64,000 nucleotides of DNA from Ricordea florida (Eukaryota > Cnidaria > Anthozoa > Corallimorpharia > Ricordeidae), in assembly GCA_949710005.1 (NCBI GenBank), contig OX453285.1, forward strand, positions 27,379,502 through 27,443,501, written 5' to 3'. Below the pieces are notes generated by a model. It was not told the DNA's origin, made no database searches, and worked only from the letters and a program-made list of their open reading frames with translations. Every line of letters starts with the position of its first letter. Within the stretch, counting starts at the first letter, position 1. A program made the position numbers and the translations under genes. Positions 33,601-46,800 of the stretch are shown piece after piece.

Positions 33601-36600
33601 AGCGACCCAAACTACTATTTAGTTTGTCTCATGTGAAGTTCAATGTTCGACCCAAGCCTATGATACTGAAAATTAAAACTTATGTTAATGTTCATTTTAT
33701 ACATAGTCCATATTTGATTTTGATATTCACTTCACTTGTGCTTTGTTTTTATTTGTTTAACTACCAATGATTTTTTTTCCACCAAACCAATTGCTAAATT
33801 GGGGGTGCAGCCTATACGCGGGAAAATATGGTATTAAGAAAAAAGAAACAAAATCAACATTACCCTTATTTGCTGCACTTCATGGTAAGGCAAGGTAAGG
33901 AAACTTTATTTTACCAGGGTGGCCCATTCAGCAATGAGGCTGGTATCCATTGGGGCCCTGGAACAATAAAATCACGTACAATATAAAGATGGTAAAAATA
34001 TAAAAAATTGAACGAATATTTATAAAAACTGATTTACAATTAATAAAAATGTCTAATTAGCATACTTTAAAAATTATTTAAGGACGGAGCACTTTTAACA
34101 TAAGCGGGTAATGAATTGTAATATATCGTTCCTGTGTACTTAAAAGTTTTCTTGCCCATGTTGCGTTTGGGCTTTGGTGGGTGTAGGTCGTTGTTCCTCC
34201 TTGTTGCGTGTTTGTGCAGAACCCTGTTTCATGGTAACAGAATGGACCATAATTATTGATTATTATAAATAATTATTGTAATTATTATAGTAATTAATAT
34301 ATCCCCATTCCTGGTTATTAGTTTAAGACAACTCCTTAATTTTGTCAACTTAGGTGAGAACAATTATTTGCATATTAATCTCTATTTCTATTTTTTTCTA
34401 ACAAACTCAAGATGATATCAATAGTCTATGGCAGGAATTGCAAGAGAAAAAAGCAATGTTAGATCATCAGAAGGAACATTTCCAGGAGTTCATGCAGAAA
34501 GCTTTCGATGAGGTAGTATTTTATAACTGTTATGGTACTTCATTATATTAGATTAAATTAGAAAGACATTATTCTTAGCCCCAGTTTTATGGTATTAATG
34601 ATTAAGTTCTTCTTGAGGTACTACTTTTTATCTTCAAACACAATCTAAACCAAACAACAAGTTTGGTTGTTGTATGGCATGTAAATAAAAAATGATCCAA
34701 TATTTTATTTTAAGCTTCATTTTGGTGTTACCTGATGTCGCTCCCAACTCCCCTTAGGAGTAATTTGTTTGTTTATCGTCACATGACTCAAGAACATTTT
34801 TGCCTTGGTTGAGTTTGTTATCGTGAGCGAGGATAGTATTTGAGTATATTCTACCTGTATTAGCATTTTGAAGCCGAACAGTTCGGTAAGTTAGCCTTTT
34901 TTTCTACATTTGAGAATTGTTATGGTAACTTCGAGTGACATCTACCTCTGTAACTTGCTAGAAAACCACATACAAGTTTCTACAAACTGACCTCGAGGTC
35001 TGCGCCCCATGTCTTCGTTTGCTGTCGTTTGAGTACGATTTATTTTTATTGAGTAATTAATAAATTAATGAAATAACACAGCTAACAGCAAAAAGAAACT
35101 AAGAATATGTCTAGAAATGATTGCTAAGAGTGCTAAATGTTTTATCCTTTTCCACAACTCTTCTTATCACTCAGGGAAGAAAAGTTGAAAGCAGAAGATT
35201 AAAAGAAGGTAAAATCAAATCTGGGAATGAAGCTGACTTGCAGAAAACAGACAACCGATGGAAGAAAGTCTTGGAACAGAGAGAAAGTGATTCAAAAATA
35301 AGAGAAAACAAACTACAAGAGGAAATAAATGTTTTAAAGGAAAAGGTATCAAAGAGCTTCTAATGAAATTATCATAGTTAATACAGTAGTTTATTTATTA
35401 TTTTTATATCACCTTTTTTCATGTTCATTATAGTTCTGCTGTCATATGTGCAGCTGCAAATGTTTATGCCACATTCATGTTTGTACATTGATGAAATTTG
35501 ACCTAAAAAGGTATCCGTAATAGCCTTCAATAACACTGTCTCTTAAAGGGAGCAATCTTCAAAGTGACATATACTCCAAGTATGGGTAGTATTCTACCGT
35601 TTTATGTGATTACATGATACACTATGCACACAGATTGCAACAGATAATATCAAGTCTAATGCTAATCTCAATAACAATTCAGATTGCTGAAAATAAAGCT
35701 GTGACCATTGAGCAATTCAATAAAGCAGTTACAGATGCAACAAAGAAATATACGTAAGTATTCTTAGTGTTGTAGTGTTTCTGTGCTCAAAGCAGGTACT
35801 GTAGAATTTTCATCTCTAGCTATTCAAGTGTACTGTCCCTGACATCTAAAATTGTATCCAGAAGCATTGAATTAATAAGCATAATAATATACATGGAAAA
35901 ATTACTCGATTCTGATTGGCTGAGAGCAGTGCAGTTTAAGTGTAACACCAATGCAAAAAGTGTAATACCAGTGCAAAAAGTGTAACACCAGTGCAAATTA
36001 CACATCGATTTTCTGGATTATGATATTCTTTATTTTTAAATGAACCACTTTGAGTTCGTAGCGTTATCAGTTGATCTTCATCAGTCAATCAGTAAATAAA
36101 GTATCAAATCCGCGTCAAATGCTTACTTCCTGTCCGCAATGAGATCTTCCGGTACTTCTTCCAGGCGATTTTTTTCATGTTTATATTATTAATAAGTAAT
36201 CATACGGCTTTTCTCGTTCAATTTGGAATTAATTTGTACTTGTGAGTTTTTCAAAAAGCTGAAATTGCACTCGCCGAAGTGGCTCGTGCAATTTCAGCTT
36301 CTTGAAACACTCACTCGTGCAAATTAATTCCAAATTGAACTCGAAACCGTATGATTACCTTTACTAATTTAATGCAATAGGCAGTTGGACGAGTAATACT
36401 ATACATGTACAGCTCTTTTTGTTTCAGGGTTACATGGAAAACCTTATTTTTCAGTCTTTTACCCGTTCTTTCCAGTTGTCAAGATGAAAGATGGCATATA
36501 TAATATTATCCTTACTAAAGTTGCTATACAGTTATAACTGGGGAGTGTTTAAGATTACATGCCATGGCACCATTGTACCTGCCAGCTCTCATGCATAACA

Positions 36601-37044
36601 GACATTGATCTAACACACAGAGGACAATTTCACATGCCCTGTTGCTCTTTTATACATATCAAAAATTCAATTCAGTTTCTCGAAAATATTCGTAAAAGGT
36701 ACTTAATATTGACTGACCACTTTTGTTTTAACAGAAACAAACTTGACAGTAATGTTTTGCTTACAATTAATTTTTGCCCTGACTTTTACCCAGTCCTAGA
36801 CCTAGAAAACCTCCTTGCCAGCATCTACAGAATGAAGTTGTTAACTGCTACAGAAAGCACCCAACTGAGGCCCTAAGGTGTTCACAACAGGTGCATAATT
36901 TTATCACCTGCGTGGAACAGGCACAAGTGGTATGGTATGCCTTTACAACAGTAATGACAGATGTGGGTTCATTTAGTTAATTATAATATTTAATCTCTAG
37001 ACTGTGTATCTCCATCACAGGAACTTCAACAGTCCAAATCCTGA
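30613..37044 (+). CDS. CHCHD3: MIC19/MIC25 (CHCHD3/CHCHD6) MICOS subunit
   Basis: Peripheral inner-membrane protein of the mitochondrial MICOS complex that shapes crista junctions. Exons 30613-30687, 32617-32692, 34412-34512, 35175-35345, 35683-35753, 36794-36929, 37021-37044; about 217 aa. Of two adjacent ATGs, the second (30613) gives MGSSESTKRLTVE, with the N-myristoylation Gly2 of the family (human 227 aa). The middle is coiled coil (LWQELQEKKAMLDHQKEHFQ). The C-terminal CHCH domain has two Cys-X9-Cys motifs: CQHLQNEVVNC and CSQQVHNFITC. The very C-terminus is uncertain: the donor may be at 36930 (ending QVELQQSKS) or 36934 (ending NFNSPNPDL), or exon 6 reads on to TAA at 36980. AATAAA at 37256-37261 favours use of the last exon. 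The frame through exon 6 depends on the acceptor at 36793. Confidence 0.9.
30881..31034. mobile_element. hAT-like MITE, copy A
   Basis: 154 bases. Ends GGAATGATTTCCGCACAGG and, inverted, GGTAAGATTTCCGCACAGG; arms extend through TCCCTACTTCATTATGCATG. Exact 8-bp direct repeat CAAGATAC at 30873-30880 and 31035-31042. MIC19 intron 1. Confidence 0.9.
31195..31328. mobile_element. hAT-like MITE, copy B
   Basis: 134 bases, same ends (GGAATGATTTCTGCACAGG and inverse GGCAAGATTTCTGCACAGG). Exact 8-bp direct repeat GACATTGG at 31187-31194 and 31329-31336. Only 160 bases from copy A. Confidence 0.9.
31660..32377. mobile_element. About 0.7-kb TIR element flanked by TACAG
   Basis: Arms of about 100 bases: GGTCATTTCGCACC, CATTTCGCTCCCAGTCACTT and AGTCAGATCGTTCCAC on the left are mirrored on the right. 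TACAG flanks directly at 31655-31659 and 32378-32382. Downstream flank GCATGCATAATGAAGTA resembles the interior of the hAT-like MITE, so it may have landed in an old copy. Interior without coding capacity. MIC19 intron 1. Confidence 0.7.
32992..33833. mobile_element. TIR element with ACCATATTTT ends
   Basis: Left TACCATATTTTTCTGCATAT and right (inverse) TACCATATTTTCCCGCGTAT; next inside, GGGTGCAGCCTATA occurs at both ends. The element contains the fold-back-family fragment at 33190-33260. MIC19 intron 2. Confidence 0.65.
33190..33260 (+). repeat. Fold-back family fragment (copy 4)
   Basis: AATGGGCTAACGCTCGAAAA, then GTCGGCACCCCCC, TTTTACCATATGGTG and TATAACTTAC. Diverged single arm inside another element. 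Confidence 0.55.
33880..34230 (-). repeat. Probable retroposon 3' part on minus strand
   Basis: GGAAACTTTATTTTACCAGG at the left end reads as CTGGTAAAATAAAGTTTCC on the minus strand, a polyadenylation-like 3' end; the body (GGAACAACGACCTACACCC on the minus strand) shows no frame. Family unknown. MIC19 intron 2. Confidence 0.35.
35895..36405. mobile_element. ATTACTCG-ended element with iterated TGTAACACCAGTGCAAAAAG
   Basis: Left ATTACTCGATTCTGATTGGC, right in inverse ATTACTCGTCCAACTGCC. Three tandem copies of a 20-base TGTAACACCAATGCAAAAAG motif lie at 35940-36000. The palindromic element at 36196-36358 sits inside it. MIC19 intron 5. Confidence 0.5.
36196..36358. mobile_element. 163-bp hairpin MITE
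   Basis: GTAATCATACGG at the left, CCGTATGATTAC at the right; the arms (about 70 bases) include CAATTTGGAATTAATTTG and AGCTGAAATTGCAC, each mirrored. Confidence 0.8.
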
Positions 37045-38086
37045 TTTGTGATCGTTACCAGCCTTGGGCATTCAAAGTGTCAGTTGGTAAACTATCATTG
37101 GTTGAGCCAAGTGGTTTGGGTATTGAACTGCCAGCAAGAATGCTGCATGACAAGATAGCAGACTCAATTCTCTTTACAGAAACTTGGGGTTTCATTTGAC
37201 CCTGTATCTGTTTATAAAACTTGTTAACTTTCATGAGTTTTTGTTGGATGCTGTCAATAAAACTAATTTTAGAAAAAGTGAAGTCTTACTGTTGATAGTT
37301 ATTTTGAATACAAGGTATAACGCATGCGTAGAAGTCTCGAGTGGTCTAAAATTCAATGGTTCAGACATTTTCCCGACCCTCCACCCCTTGGAAAATACAT
37401 TTAAAAAAATAGATTGTATGACCTTTAGTGGAAAATGGTAAACAAAAGCGCTTAACAAAGAGTGTCATATTCCAAAAGGAGCTATACGATTTATGACTGT
37501 CTTGACGTTATTTGCGGTAAAAATACAACACGGTCACTTTCACCACCCTACCTCCCTGCGTTCTTTTAATAAGCTCACAGCGCGCGGCAACACACTGCTT
37601 TTCCCGCCAAAACACAGCCGGTGATGACCGTAGATGAGACGCAGTGCATAAATAGCACTTGATGACTAAATTGTGCTCTTCAAATTATGTAAAAATGTAC
37701 AATTTTCGCCTGTTTCAGAGAGTTACATTTGGTCCAGAAGGTCTCAGGTAAATAAGAATACGTTTCTTTTTGGGATAAAAGGTTCAGCTATGGTTACTTG
37801 AAACATTGCCAGCTTGCACTGAACCGTCAGTTGAAATCGGAGTAAGACGGCTGAACGATGATTCCTAGACTCGGTAATTAGTCATTTCACAAATAATGTT
37901 CAAAACCTTCAAAATCTCGATTGTTTCTTTCTGTTAAGAATTATTGAACCTTTATTTCCACGTCGTTTCTCAGCTAAAGTTTCTTCAATTAGTTTCTTGT
38001 CAGCCAGTTCTTATTAAAGCTGACTTTAATTTTGGGGTATTATCAATTAACTGTGAATATTTCGCTACAAATTTCATTTCGTTTAG
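37045..38086. other. MIC19 3' UTR, intergene and HFM1 5' leader
   Basis: AATAAA at 37256-37261 should end the MIC19 transcript. A GC-richer patch (37560-37640) may be the HFM1 promoter. A possible non-coding leader exon ends at 37747 (donor GTAAAT). An upstream ATG at 37695 would be read into a stop right after splicing to 38087, so it is not the start. Confidence 0.5.
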
Positions 38087-41000
38087 ATGAACAAAGGTGG
38101 ACCTCGACTAATGGAGTTAGGCTTTCATAAGTCTGAAAACAGTCATGCCGAAAAAGGATTTGCGTAAGTAATATTAGAATACAATACTGTTAAATTCACT
38201 CAGTATAACTGCTGCTGTTCTTAAATTACTTGAAACTCCAACTCAAAACATCAGATCACTAATTTAACACTTTCCTACTTTTGTCATCAGTATACATGTT
38301 GATTTTGAAAACATTTTTATAGGATACAATAGGTTAGAAAGGCTCAAGAAAGCTTTTTTGTTGATTCTAATTACTATGTTCTTAGCTGAATCTGTACTGT
38401 TTCATAATTTATTTCGGTATTCGTGTTCCCTTTACACTGAAAGACTGGTTAAAGCTGTTATTATTAGTTCAAATACATTTATACAAATTAGGGTTTGATA
38501 GCAGACACATGTTTTCCTATACATTTTGCTTCACAAAACGTCTTTATACTGATGCTCGAAATAGAAGACAGCCCTAAGTAACAAGATTTCAAGTTTTCTC
38601 TTTTCGACAAGAGAGAACGTTTTCTCTGTGGAAAGAGAGTACGCATTTCAGTTGATACTATCCGAATAATATATTTTTTATAATTTTAACGCTATATAAA
38701 TTAACTATTATTATCATTATCACTTTAATGAAAACCCTGTCAGTTTTGTAGAGTGGGGCATATCTCTCAAGTTATAGCCTCTCATAATCATTTTGTGAGT
38801 TCTTTCTTAGATATGATGTGCATGTCTTTCTTGATTTTGCAGTTGTCCACTTAAAGCCTCTACCAGATCATTCGATATGCCACCACCCTCTCCTCCATCA
38901 TTGGATGACATACTATCACAAGAATCACAACGGGATTTTTCCTCCACTCAGGTTTTCCGTTCAAACTGTGCCTTATTTGACGGTAAACAAAATTGCAGTG
39001 TCTCATCAGGATTTTCCTCACGGCCACCTGTGCTAGTGCCTCATATGGCGAGGAGGCCCTCTGTAAGGAAGACACTAAGCGATCATCAATTACAAAAGAG
39101 AGATGGTTGGCTTTTGAGTGGATTTCAACTGTCACAGCCCAGTTATTTACAGTCAACACCTTTCTCCAGTTACGAGGACACTACAACTTATGGAGATGAA
39201 AATCTAACATTTCAAGATTCACCAGAGCTGTTTACTCCACAGTATGCACCAAGTGAGACATTCAAATCTAGAAGAACTGATTTTGCAACCAGGATAGGTC
39301 TTGAGCGAGCAGGTACGTGGAAAATTAGATTAAACAGATAAGCCCCTCCGACTGGAGGAATTTTAGGGAACAAAGGAAATGAAGTATTTAGTTTCAGTGA
39401 ACAGAGGTTATTTTCGGGACCTCCGCCGACCGGTTAGCTCAGTTGGTAGAGCACCGGACTACCGCCGTGCGGGAGGTTGCGGGTTCAAACCCCGGCCGGA
39501 CCAACACTGAGGGTCTTAAAAATAACTGTGGAGAAAGTGCTGCCTTTGCAATGACATCTGTAAATGGTTAGACTTTCTAGTCTTCTCGGATAAGGACGAT
39601 AAACCGTAGTACCCGTCTCACAACACTTGTTCCTAATAATCTGTGGGACGTTAAAGAACCACACACTGTTCGATAAGAGCAGGGGACGTAGTTCCCGGTG
39701 TGGTGGTCTATATCTGCGTCTGGTAGCAAATGCTTATGGTGGAGTGTTAGGACATTTTCTTACTGGCAAAAAGCGCAATGTAATTTTCTTGTGGGTTTGT
39801 TCTTTAAGACCACGTCGTAGTGAACTAAAACTAAACTTTTGGGCGAAAGCAGCGACGTCTTACTTTTATACACACTAAGGAGTCTTCTTTTCTTGTGGTT
39901 TCCTTATGAACAATTCCTTTCGCTTTGTCTCCTCTTTCAAAAATGTTTGTCATTTTTGTTCAAAGTTTTCTCTGAAAATGACTCAAGTCACCTGGATGAT
40001 GAACAACACGAGGTCAGTGCTCTTGAATACAACTTGGACACCCCGGCGCAACTTTTCATCCCAGGTATATAGTAAAATTAAATCACTACTCAGTGTAAGA
40101 TTAAATGTTGTACCGCGGTGCAGTTTTGCATGACTTTAATGGTGGGACCGATGAATTGAATCTGAGCTGTAATTTCAATGCTCAATTGAATTCTCCCTAA
40201 AATCCAAACAACGCCGCAGTCCGGGGATTGCCATATGTTTTTCAATAGTTTAGATACACCATCAAACAAGCACCCTGGAATTCAGGGATTCTTCTAGCAC
40301 TGATAACCCTGAACCATCTGATGGCGTTCGACTTGTCGCCAGGCGCGAGAGATTCCCTACTGTCTGCTCGTTTCCTTAGTAAAACTTTGTTCAGTTGAAC
40401 AGAGGAAGTCAAAGAAAACCGCTGGTACCCAGGGTACAAAATTAGATTTATGTCTGTAAATTTTATTTTCGAACGCGTTTATCTTATTGCTGTTGTGGTG
40501 GTGTTTTGCTTCTTTCTTTTTTAATAGTGTTTTTGTTGTTAGCCTTAGGAGGTGATCCAGGTGGCAGCCCTCGTATGATAGGTTTACGATCCACAAATGA
40601 AGTGCGTATCCTTTCTGAAAAACCAGGCATAGTGTTTACTAACTGATATTTTCACTGATTCCCATGAAATAAAATGTATACTTGCAATGAATGCACAGAA
40701 AGGTAAGTATAAGAAAAAAAGTATGAAAGAAAAAGAAGTGGCCCACAACATGATACGAAATGAGACAGAAGCGTGCTATTCTACCTTGGATGTGTGAGTG
40801 CACTCAATAACACAGTGGACTTTAAAACATTATTCTGTTGTATTTTGTTTGTTTGTTTCTTTTTTGTTGTTCTATTCTTACAATAGCAGCCTAGCTCAGA
40901 AAAAAATCTACTGACTTAACTTATTTTTACTTCCTTAACTGGCTTTAGCTAGTCCATTCCGTTCGGTTTTCAGCAAATTCCCCTATTTCAACATTGTCCA

Positions 41001-43015
41001 GTCAAAAGTTTTTGATGAGGTCAGGTGGTCAAGTTTTTCTTCTTAAGAGTTGCGACTTAGCGTTAAGAAAGCCAAGGATTCATACCTTAGTAATACATTT
41101 TTGTCGTTTAATAGCTAACGTCATATTTGTGAGCCTGAGGGTAGGTGCTAGCTTTGTCCAACTATTCTTTGTGATAGGTGATGTATACAGACCGGCCTCT
41201 GGTAGTGTGTGCACCTACCGGATCTGGAAAAACAGTTGTATTTGAACTGGCCATCATACGACTGTTAATGAACGGTGAAGCAACCACATTCAAAGTCAAA
41301 GTAGTGTACAGTAAGTAAGATCTTGCAAGTGAGTATCGTGCCTGCAGAGTGCGCTTCACACCTTCAAGTTCTCATTTCATATCTCCTTCAACCCTTAGCA
41401 CCTAAAGAAAAAAAAGTCATGTTGTGGTCACTCGTTGTTCTACCGAGTAACGTGAGATTTATGCTTTAATCTGTAGATAAAAACATGCTATGTACAATGA
41501 AAATCTATTGAAATCTATTCAATGAAAACTATAATTGTACTATACTGTGGTATTTTTTACCATACCATGTGGTTCTATCTTTTTCGTTGTTAGATCAAAC
41601 CATGTAGTGTGACTATTCTCTGTATAAGAAGTGAGAATCACTTTCATGTGGTGAAGTTTCATATGGTGATGTTTGTAAAAGTAGGTTTTGAGAATTTATT
41701 GTGTATTCGTTTTGTTTAGAGATTTTTACTATTATTTTCTTTTGTTTAGTGGCCCCGATGAAGGCAATATGCAGTGAACGGTTTGTAGATTGGTCAAGCA
41801 AGTTTGAACCGTTTGGTCTAAAATGCAAAGAAGTAACTGGTGACAGCGAGTTGGATGACTATTTTGAATTACAGAATGTGAACGTGATCATGACAACACC
41901 TGTAAGTCATGCTACCAAACCACTACTTTGCATCTAGTCTAGCAAGAAATACGAATGACTGAGACGACAATTGATGGCCATAGTAAACTATACATATCAC
42001 TCTTTTTCCCTGACGCCAAACGGGATGGGGCCTTGTACCCTACCACAAAATATGGCCCTTTAAAAGAACCTTTCTCTCTTGGTCAAGTTTGCGCTGTCTT
42101 CGATTTTAAGCAAAGTGCAGTCTTTCTCACAGGGCTGTGAGCAATAAGTTAACGGCTAACAGTCTGCTCCTAATACACAGGATATTGCACTCAAAAACGG
42201 TCTGAAAAGGCAAAGCAGTAGGGATCTACCCGGCCCTTATAGCGATGTGGAAACAAGAGCATGGTTCAGTGGTGTTCTGTTGATAAGGTTCCTCCTTAGA
42301 CTGCTGAAAACGGCAATGTGAGGTAACGAAAAAAAAAAAACGAAAACCAAAGGCGGAGACTGAAGGCGAACACCAAAATGTACGAATATAATTGCACAAA
42401 GAGATGGACTAGTTTAGCAGGGAGAAAAGCTCGTTCCGAGGTGGCATAATATTGGTGTCCTTTTGGCATCACAATGTCTTACATTCATATCTTTTTCTGG
42501 CAGGAGAAGTGGGACAGCATGACAAGAAAATGGAGAGATAACAGGTCGCTAGTTCAATCGGTCAAGCTATTTCTTATCGATGAGGTTAGAAATACCAGGA
42601 GACATTTATTTCTATAAATTTTCCTAACGTATTGAGGGAAAAAAGATAAGACGAGTAATTGAACGAACAAACTTGTTTCTTTCTGAATTTTAGGTTCATC
42701 TTCTGAATGATGACGAGCGGGGAGCTACAGTGGAAGCTGTAATAAGTCGAATGAAAACTGTTCAATCTACCATGACTCGCAGTACAGGAGACAAAGCGGC
42801 CGCAATGCGTCTTTTAGCTATTTCTGCTACCATACCAAATGTTGAAGATGTAAGTTGACAGTAAAATCTCTATGGCTGACTGAAAGTACGACTCACCGAA
42901 CGACTAACGTATATAATGTCTGATCGGCAGGTCCACTGACTATTAACTGAAAGAAGGACAGATTGAATGGATAATTGAGAAACGAAACGCAAATAATACA
43001 CGTTATTAAAGTTGG

Positions 43016-43073
<58 letters not shown>

Positions 43074-43787
43074 ACTTTATTTGAGTGTCAACTGTATCTA
43101 GCACTGACGTACTAATTGGGGACACTGTAAAGCACAAATCAAATCAAATGTTGGTTTTTGTGAAGAGAGAAAAATCGGAGTACCCGGAGAAAAACGTCTC
43201 GGAGCAGAGCGGAGAACCAACAAACTCAGTCCACATATGACGCCGGGGCCGGGAATCGAACCCGGGACACATTAGTGGAAGGCGAGCGCTCTCACCACTG
43301 CGCCAACCCTGCTCCCATAAATACTAGACTTAAAAGCGATGTGTCACCAAACGAAAGATCTTCTTAAAAAACCAATACATCCTTCAAAGTATTGATATCA
43401 TGGTTTCAGAATACTGTGCTAAAATCGTTACCTTTCATCTTTAACGAGAGTCGAAATAAGTAAATAAATCAGGCTCACTGTAAGAATGATTTTGTTCTTT
43501 CTACAGATCGCTGCTTGGCTTGGAGGACTCGATAGTCCAGCGTCCTACTACAGGTGAACTTACAGTCTGCTCTTTAATCCTTCACCATCATATTCTTTCA
43601 GTAATCACACTCTACGTCTATAAGAACCAGTGCCAAGCAAACCTAAGAACACTGCGTGTTTTAACAGGCTAACTGGGCCACACGCACCTATTCTGTTGTA
43701 GTTTTATCCACTGCAATGCTTTTAATGACAATAGTTTTGTTACCTTTTAAGTTTGATAATCTCAGTATAAACTTTCGACATCCTATC

Positions 43788-43865
<78 letters not shown>

Positions 43866-46800
43866 CTATGTATCTAGCTAGCTAGCTGTATTTATCTATC
43901 TGTCTGTCTAACTATTTATCTATCTCTGTATTTATCTATCTTACCATGTATGAATCAACTGCAAACCATGAAGTATAAGCATTCTTTGTAAACCTGCTGT
44001 AGAGTTCTCGTAGTGTCTTACAACAGATTTAAACCTTTTTATTTTTTCCCCAGCATGGATGACTCACATAGACCTGTGAAGTTGAGGAAGGTGGTCCTTG
44101 GTTTTCCAAAAGGACCCAATTTATCCGACTTTAGATTTGACTTATCGCTGAACTATAGATTGAGTGCAATAATTCAAACTTACTCTGATCGAAAACCCAC
44201 CCTTGTGGTAAGTCGTTCGTAGACTTCCCTGTCTTCAGTAATTTGTCTTAATTACTCATTCCCATTTAACAAGTAAAAGATCATCGCACAATTATGTACG
44301 CAACTTATACAGTTGAGAATAAGGCTTGAACGGGATCAAAATCCAAGGCCTTGTAGCAGTGGTGCAATGCTATTTATTCGCATTGTTGTAACGATGTTTC
44401 AGACAAGTTCCAATTTATATTATTTTTCAACAGTTCTGTTCAACACGCAAAGGTACCCAGCAAGCGGCACAAACCCTTGTTAAAGATGCACGGTTCATTA
44501 TGAACTCACAGCATCGACAAAGGTTAGTATCTCCGACCAACAAAAGCAAGGTCTCTCTAAAAGCAAATACTAACTAATACATTAAACAACAGTAGTGGGT
44601 GACACCCCCACTAGGCCCAAGCAACCCCAAGGAGGGGGACATGGGGCTCAGGTATACTAGTGATGGGAGTGTAAGACGCCTGTTTGTTAAGTAAGAGATA
44701 TCTGGTGAGGGAGTTTGTGGAGGTGGTACGAAAACGACACTCGATGATTTCTTTGTATCATAGTTACAAACGTTTTGGTTTGCAGTCTTGGTATTTTGCC
44801 GGAAAATTTATATTACTTAGAGACTTGCATACTAGGGCTTCTAACACGCTACCAGTTAATCCCCATTCACAACCTACAGTTTTCCCTCTCTCCCCCGTGA
44901 GTCCATTAGTTAATGTCTTTGGCCGCCATTGTGCCGTTCAGATACTAATTTCCTCTTTAACCCTACCAGACTTCAACGTATTGGCAATTCTCTTCATGAC
45001 TCCAAACTAAGAGGCAAGTTACTGCTACAATTCTAAATACATTAATGAGTTTAATGTGGGACATGAACTCGTATACAAGTTAATGACTGAAGGATAGGCT
45101 TCGCATGAGGTGTTCTAATCAATTAAAAGTGATCTGCTACTTCCTGAGGCAACGCTAATACCGCAAGGCTTATTGGTTTCCTACAGCCTTCTGTTAGAGC
45201 GGTTTGACGATAATTCAGAACCAAAGCCCAATGGAAACAGAAGCGCTTGGACCACTGAGCCAGTTAGAATTGAATATAAGTAGAGGCCGTCACAATCAAG
45301 CGCGGGACAACGTGAACGAGCTTAATATTGGCTTAGGTCTTGGTTCTAATTGGTTGAAAAAAATAGCCAACAATTTAAAGGAAAAATAATTATGAAGTTG
45401 CTTAGGAAGAAAAATTGAAACCATTGACTGCTAAAGTACTCAAAAAATTGCTATTGCTCCTTACTTCAGAGTCTTTTTATTGTTTGTTTTCAGAACTTGT
45501 CATTTGCGGAATAGGTTATCACCATGCAGGTCTGGATCCCGCAGACCGCAGAAATGTCGAAGCCATGTTTATAAAGGGTGACCTACCAGTACTGTGTATG
45601 TATTAAGCTGATTGTAACTTGTTTCATTAGATCTCCATTCACCATGTTAATTCCTTGAAAAATAGGGAACTTTCCAATTAAGAGGGGAGTATTTGCACCC
45701 ACAATATCTCAGAAATTAGCAGGGGCTCCCCCCCCCTTTATCCTATTTTTGCATTTTACATACATTGAGTGACCCGCTTTGATTGACATACATTGACATT
45801 CCTGGCCCGCCTAGACTAGCTCTGCTATTTGCGGTGCCAGGAAACCTGTAATACTATTTGTTTGTATAATACAATAAACTCAAACAAACTCAACTCATAA
45901 GTGACAAGCGGGAAAGTTTGGTAAAAATCTCTGTGTAGGTTCTATTTCAGTGGAACTGATGACCTTAACTGTTTCTTGTAATTTCAGTTGCAACCAGCAC
46001 GTTGGCTGTTGGGGTGAGTCTGGTTAAGGAAACAGTCATTACAACAAACTATGTCTTAACATCAGAAATTGGGTAAATCAAACGAATTGATAATGTAAGT
46101 TATACCACCGTAAGGAAAAAGGGAGGTGCTAACGTTTCGAGCGTTAGCCTTTCGTCGGAGCAAATGACCTTAACTGTTTCTTGTAATTTGAGTTCCAAAC
46201 TGAGTCCCTTCTTTTGTCCAGTGTTTGACAACAAACAACAATAATATTAATTACCGAAATCTCATTCGGCGGGTACACGTTCTTGGTACGCAATTGTCTC
46301 TCATCTCACTTGTTTATCAATGAACCGCTTCTGGGCTCTCATGTTAGGTGAATCTGCCGGCGCATCTTGTTATCATCAAATCAACCAGTTGTTACATTAT
46401 GGGTGTGACCAAAGAGTACTCAGAGACCCAGATTCTTCAGATGATTGGAAGGGCTGGAAGACCACAGGTGCGCTTTGAGGAATGCTGTATGCTCTTGTTT
46501 GCATATGTTACGTTTATGAGTACATTTGGTAACTCATTTAGCCAAGGATACTTCGTACATAAATATGATCACAAAGGAAAATCATTAAAAAGGATTACTA
46601 AAATCAAGAGCACTTAGCATGACTTTACTCACTTCAGTTCTGTAAGATATTCTGGTAAATAACCGTAGTTTAAGGAACATGAAATTCCTTTATTTAATTA
46701 TGTTTTATTGTTTCCTTTAGTTTGATACATCTGCCACAGCCGTGATCTTAACAACAAGTGCCAACAAGGTTTACTGCTTTGCTCTATTAAATTCAATATT

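Noticed and set aside
37695..37747. Upstream ATG of HFM1 (MYNFRLFQ...)
   Set aside because: Spliced to 38087 it meets a TGA at once, so the ATG at 38087 is the better start.
39428..39505. Apparent tRNA gene
   Set aside because: A and B boxes are good, but the sequence continues into a SINE body inside an intron with no terminator; treated as a SINE head. The same applies to 52991-53065 and 43250-43316.
43784..43884. Direct repeats that could suggest a CRISPR-like array
   Set aside because: Plain ATCT microsatellite without spacers in a eukaryotic intron.
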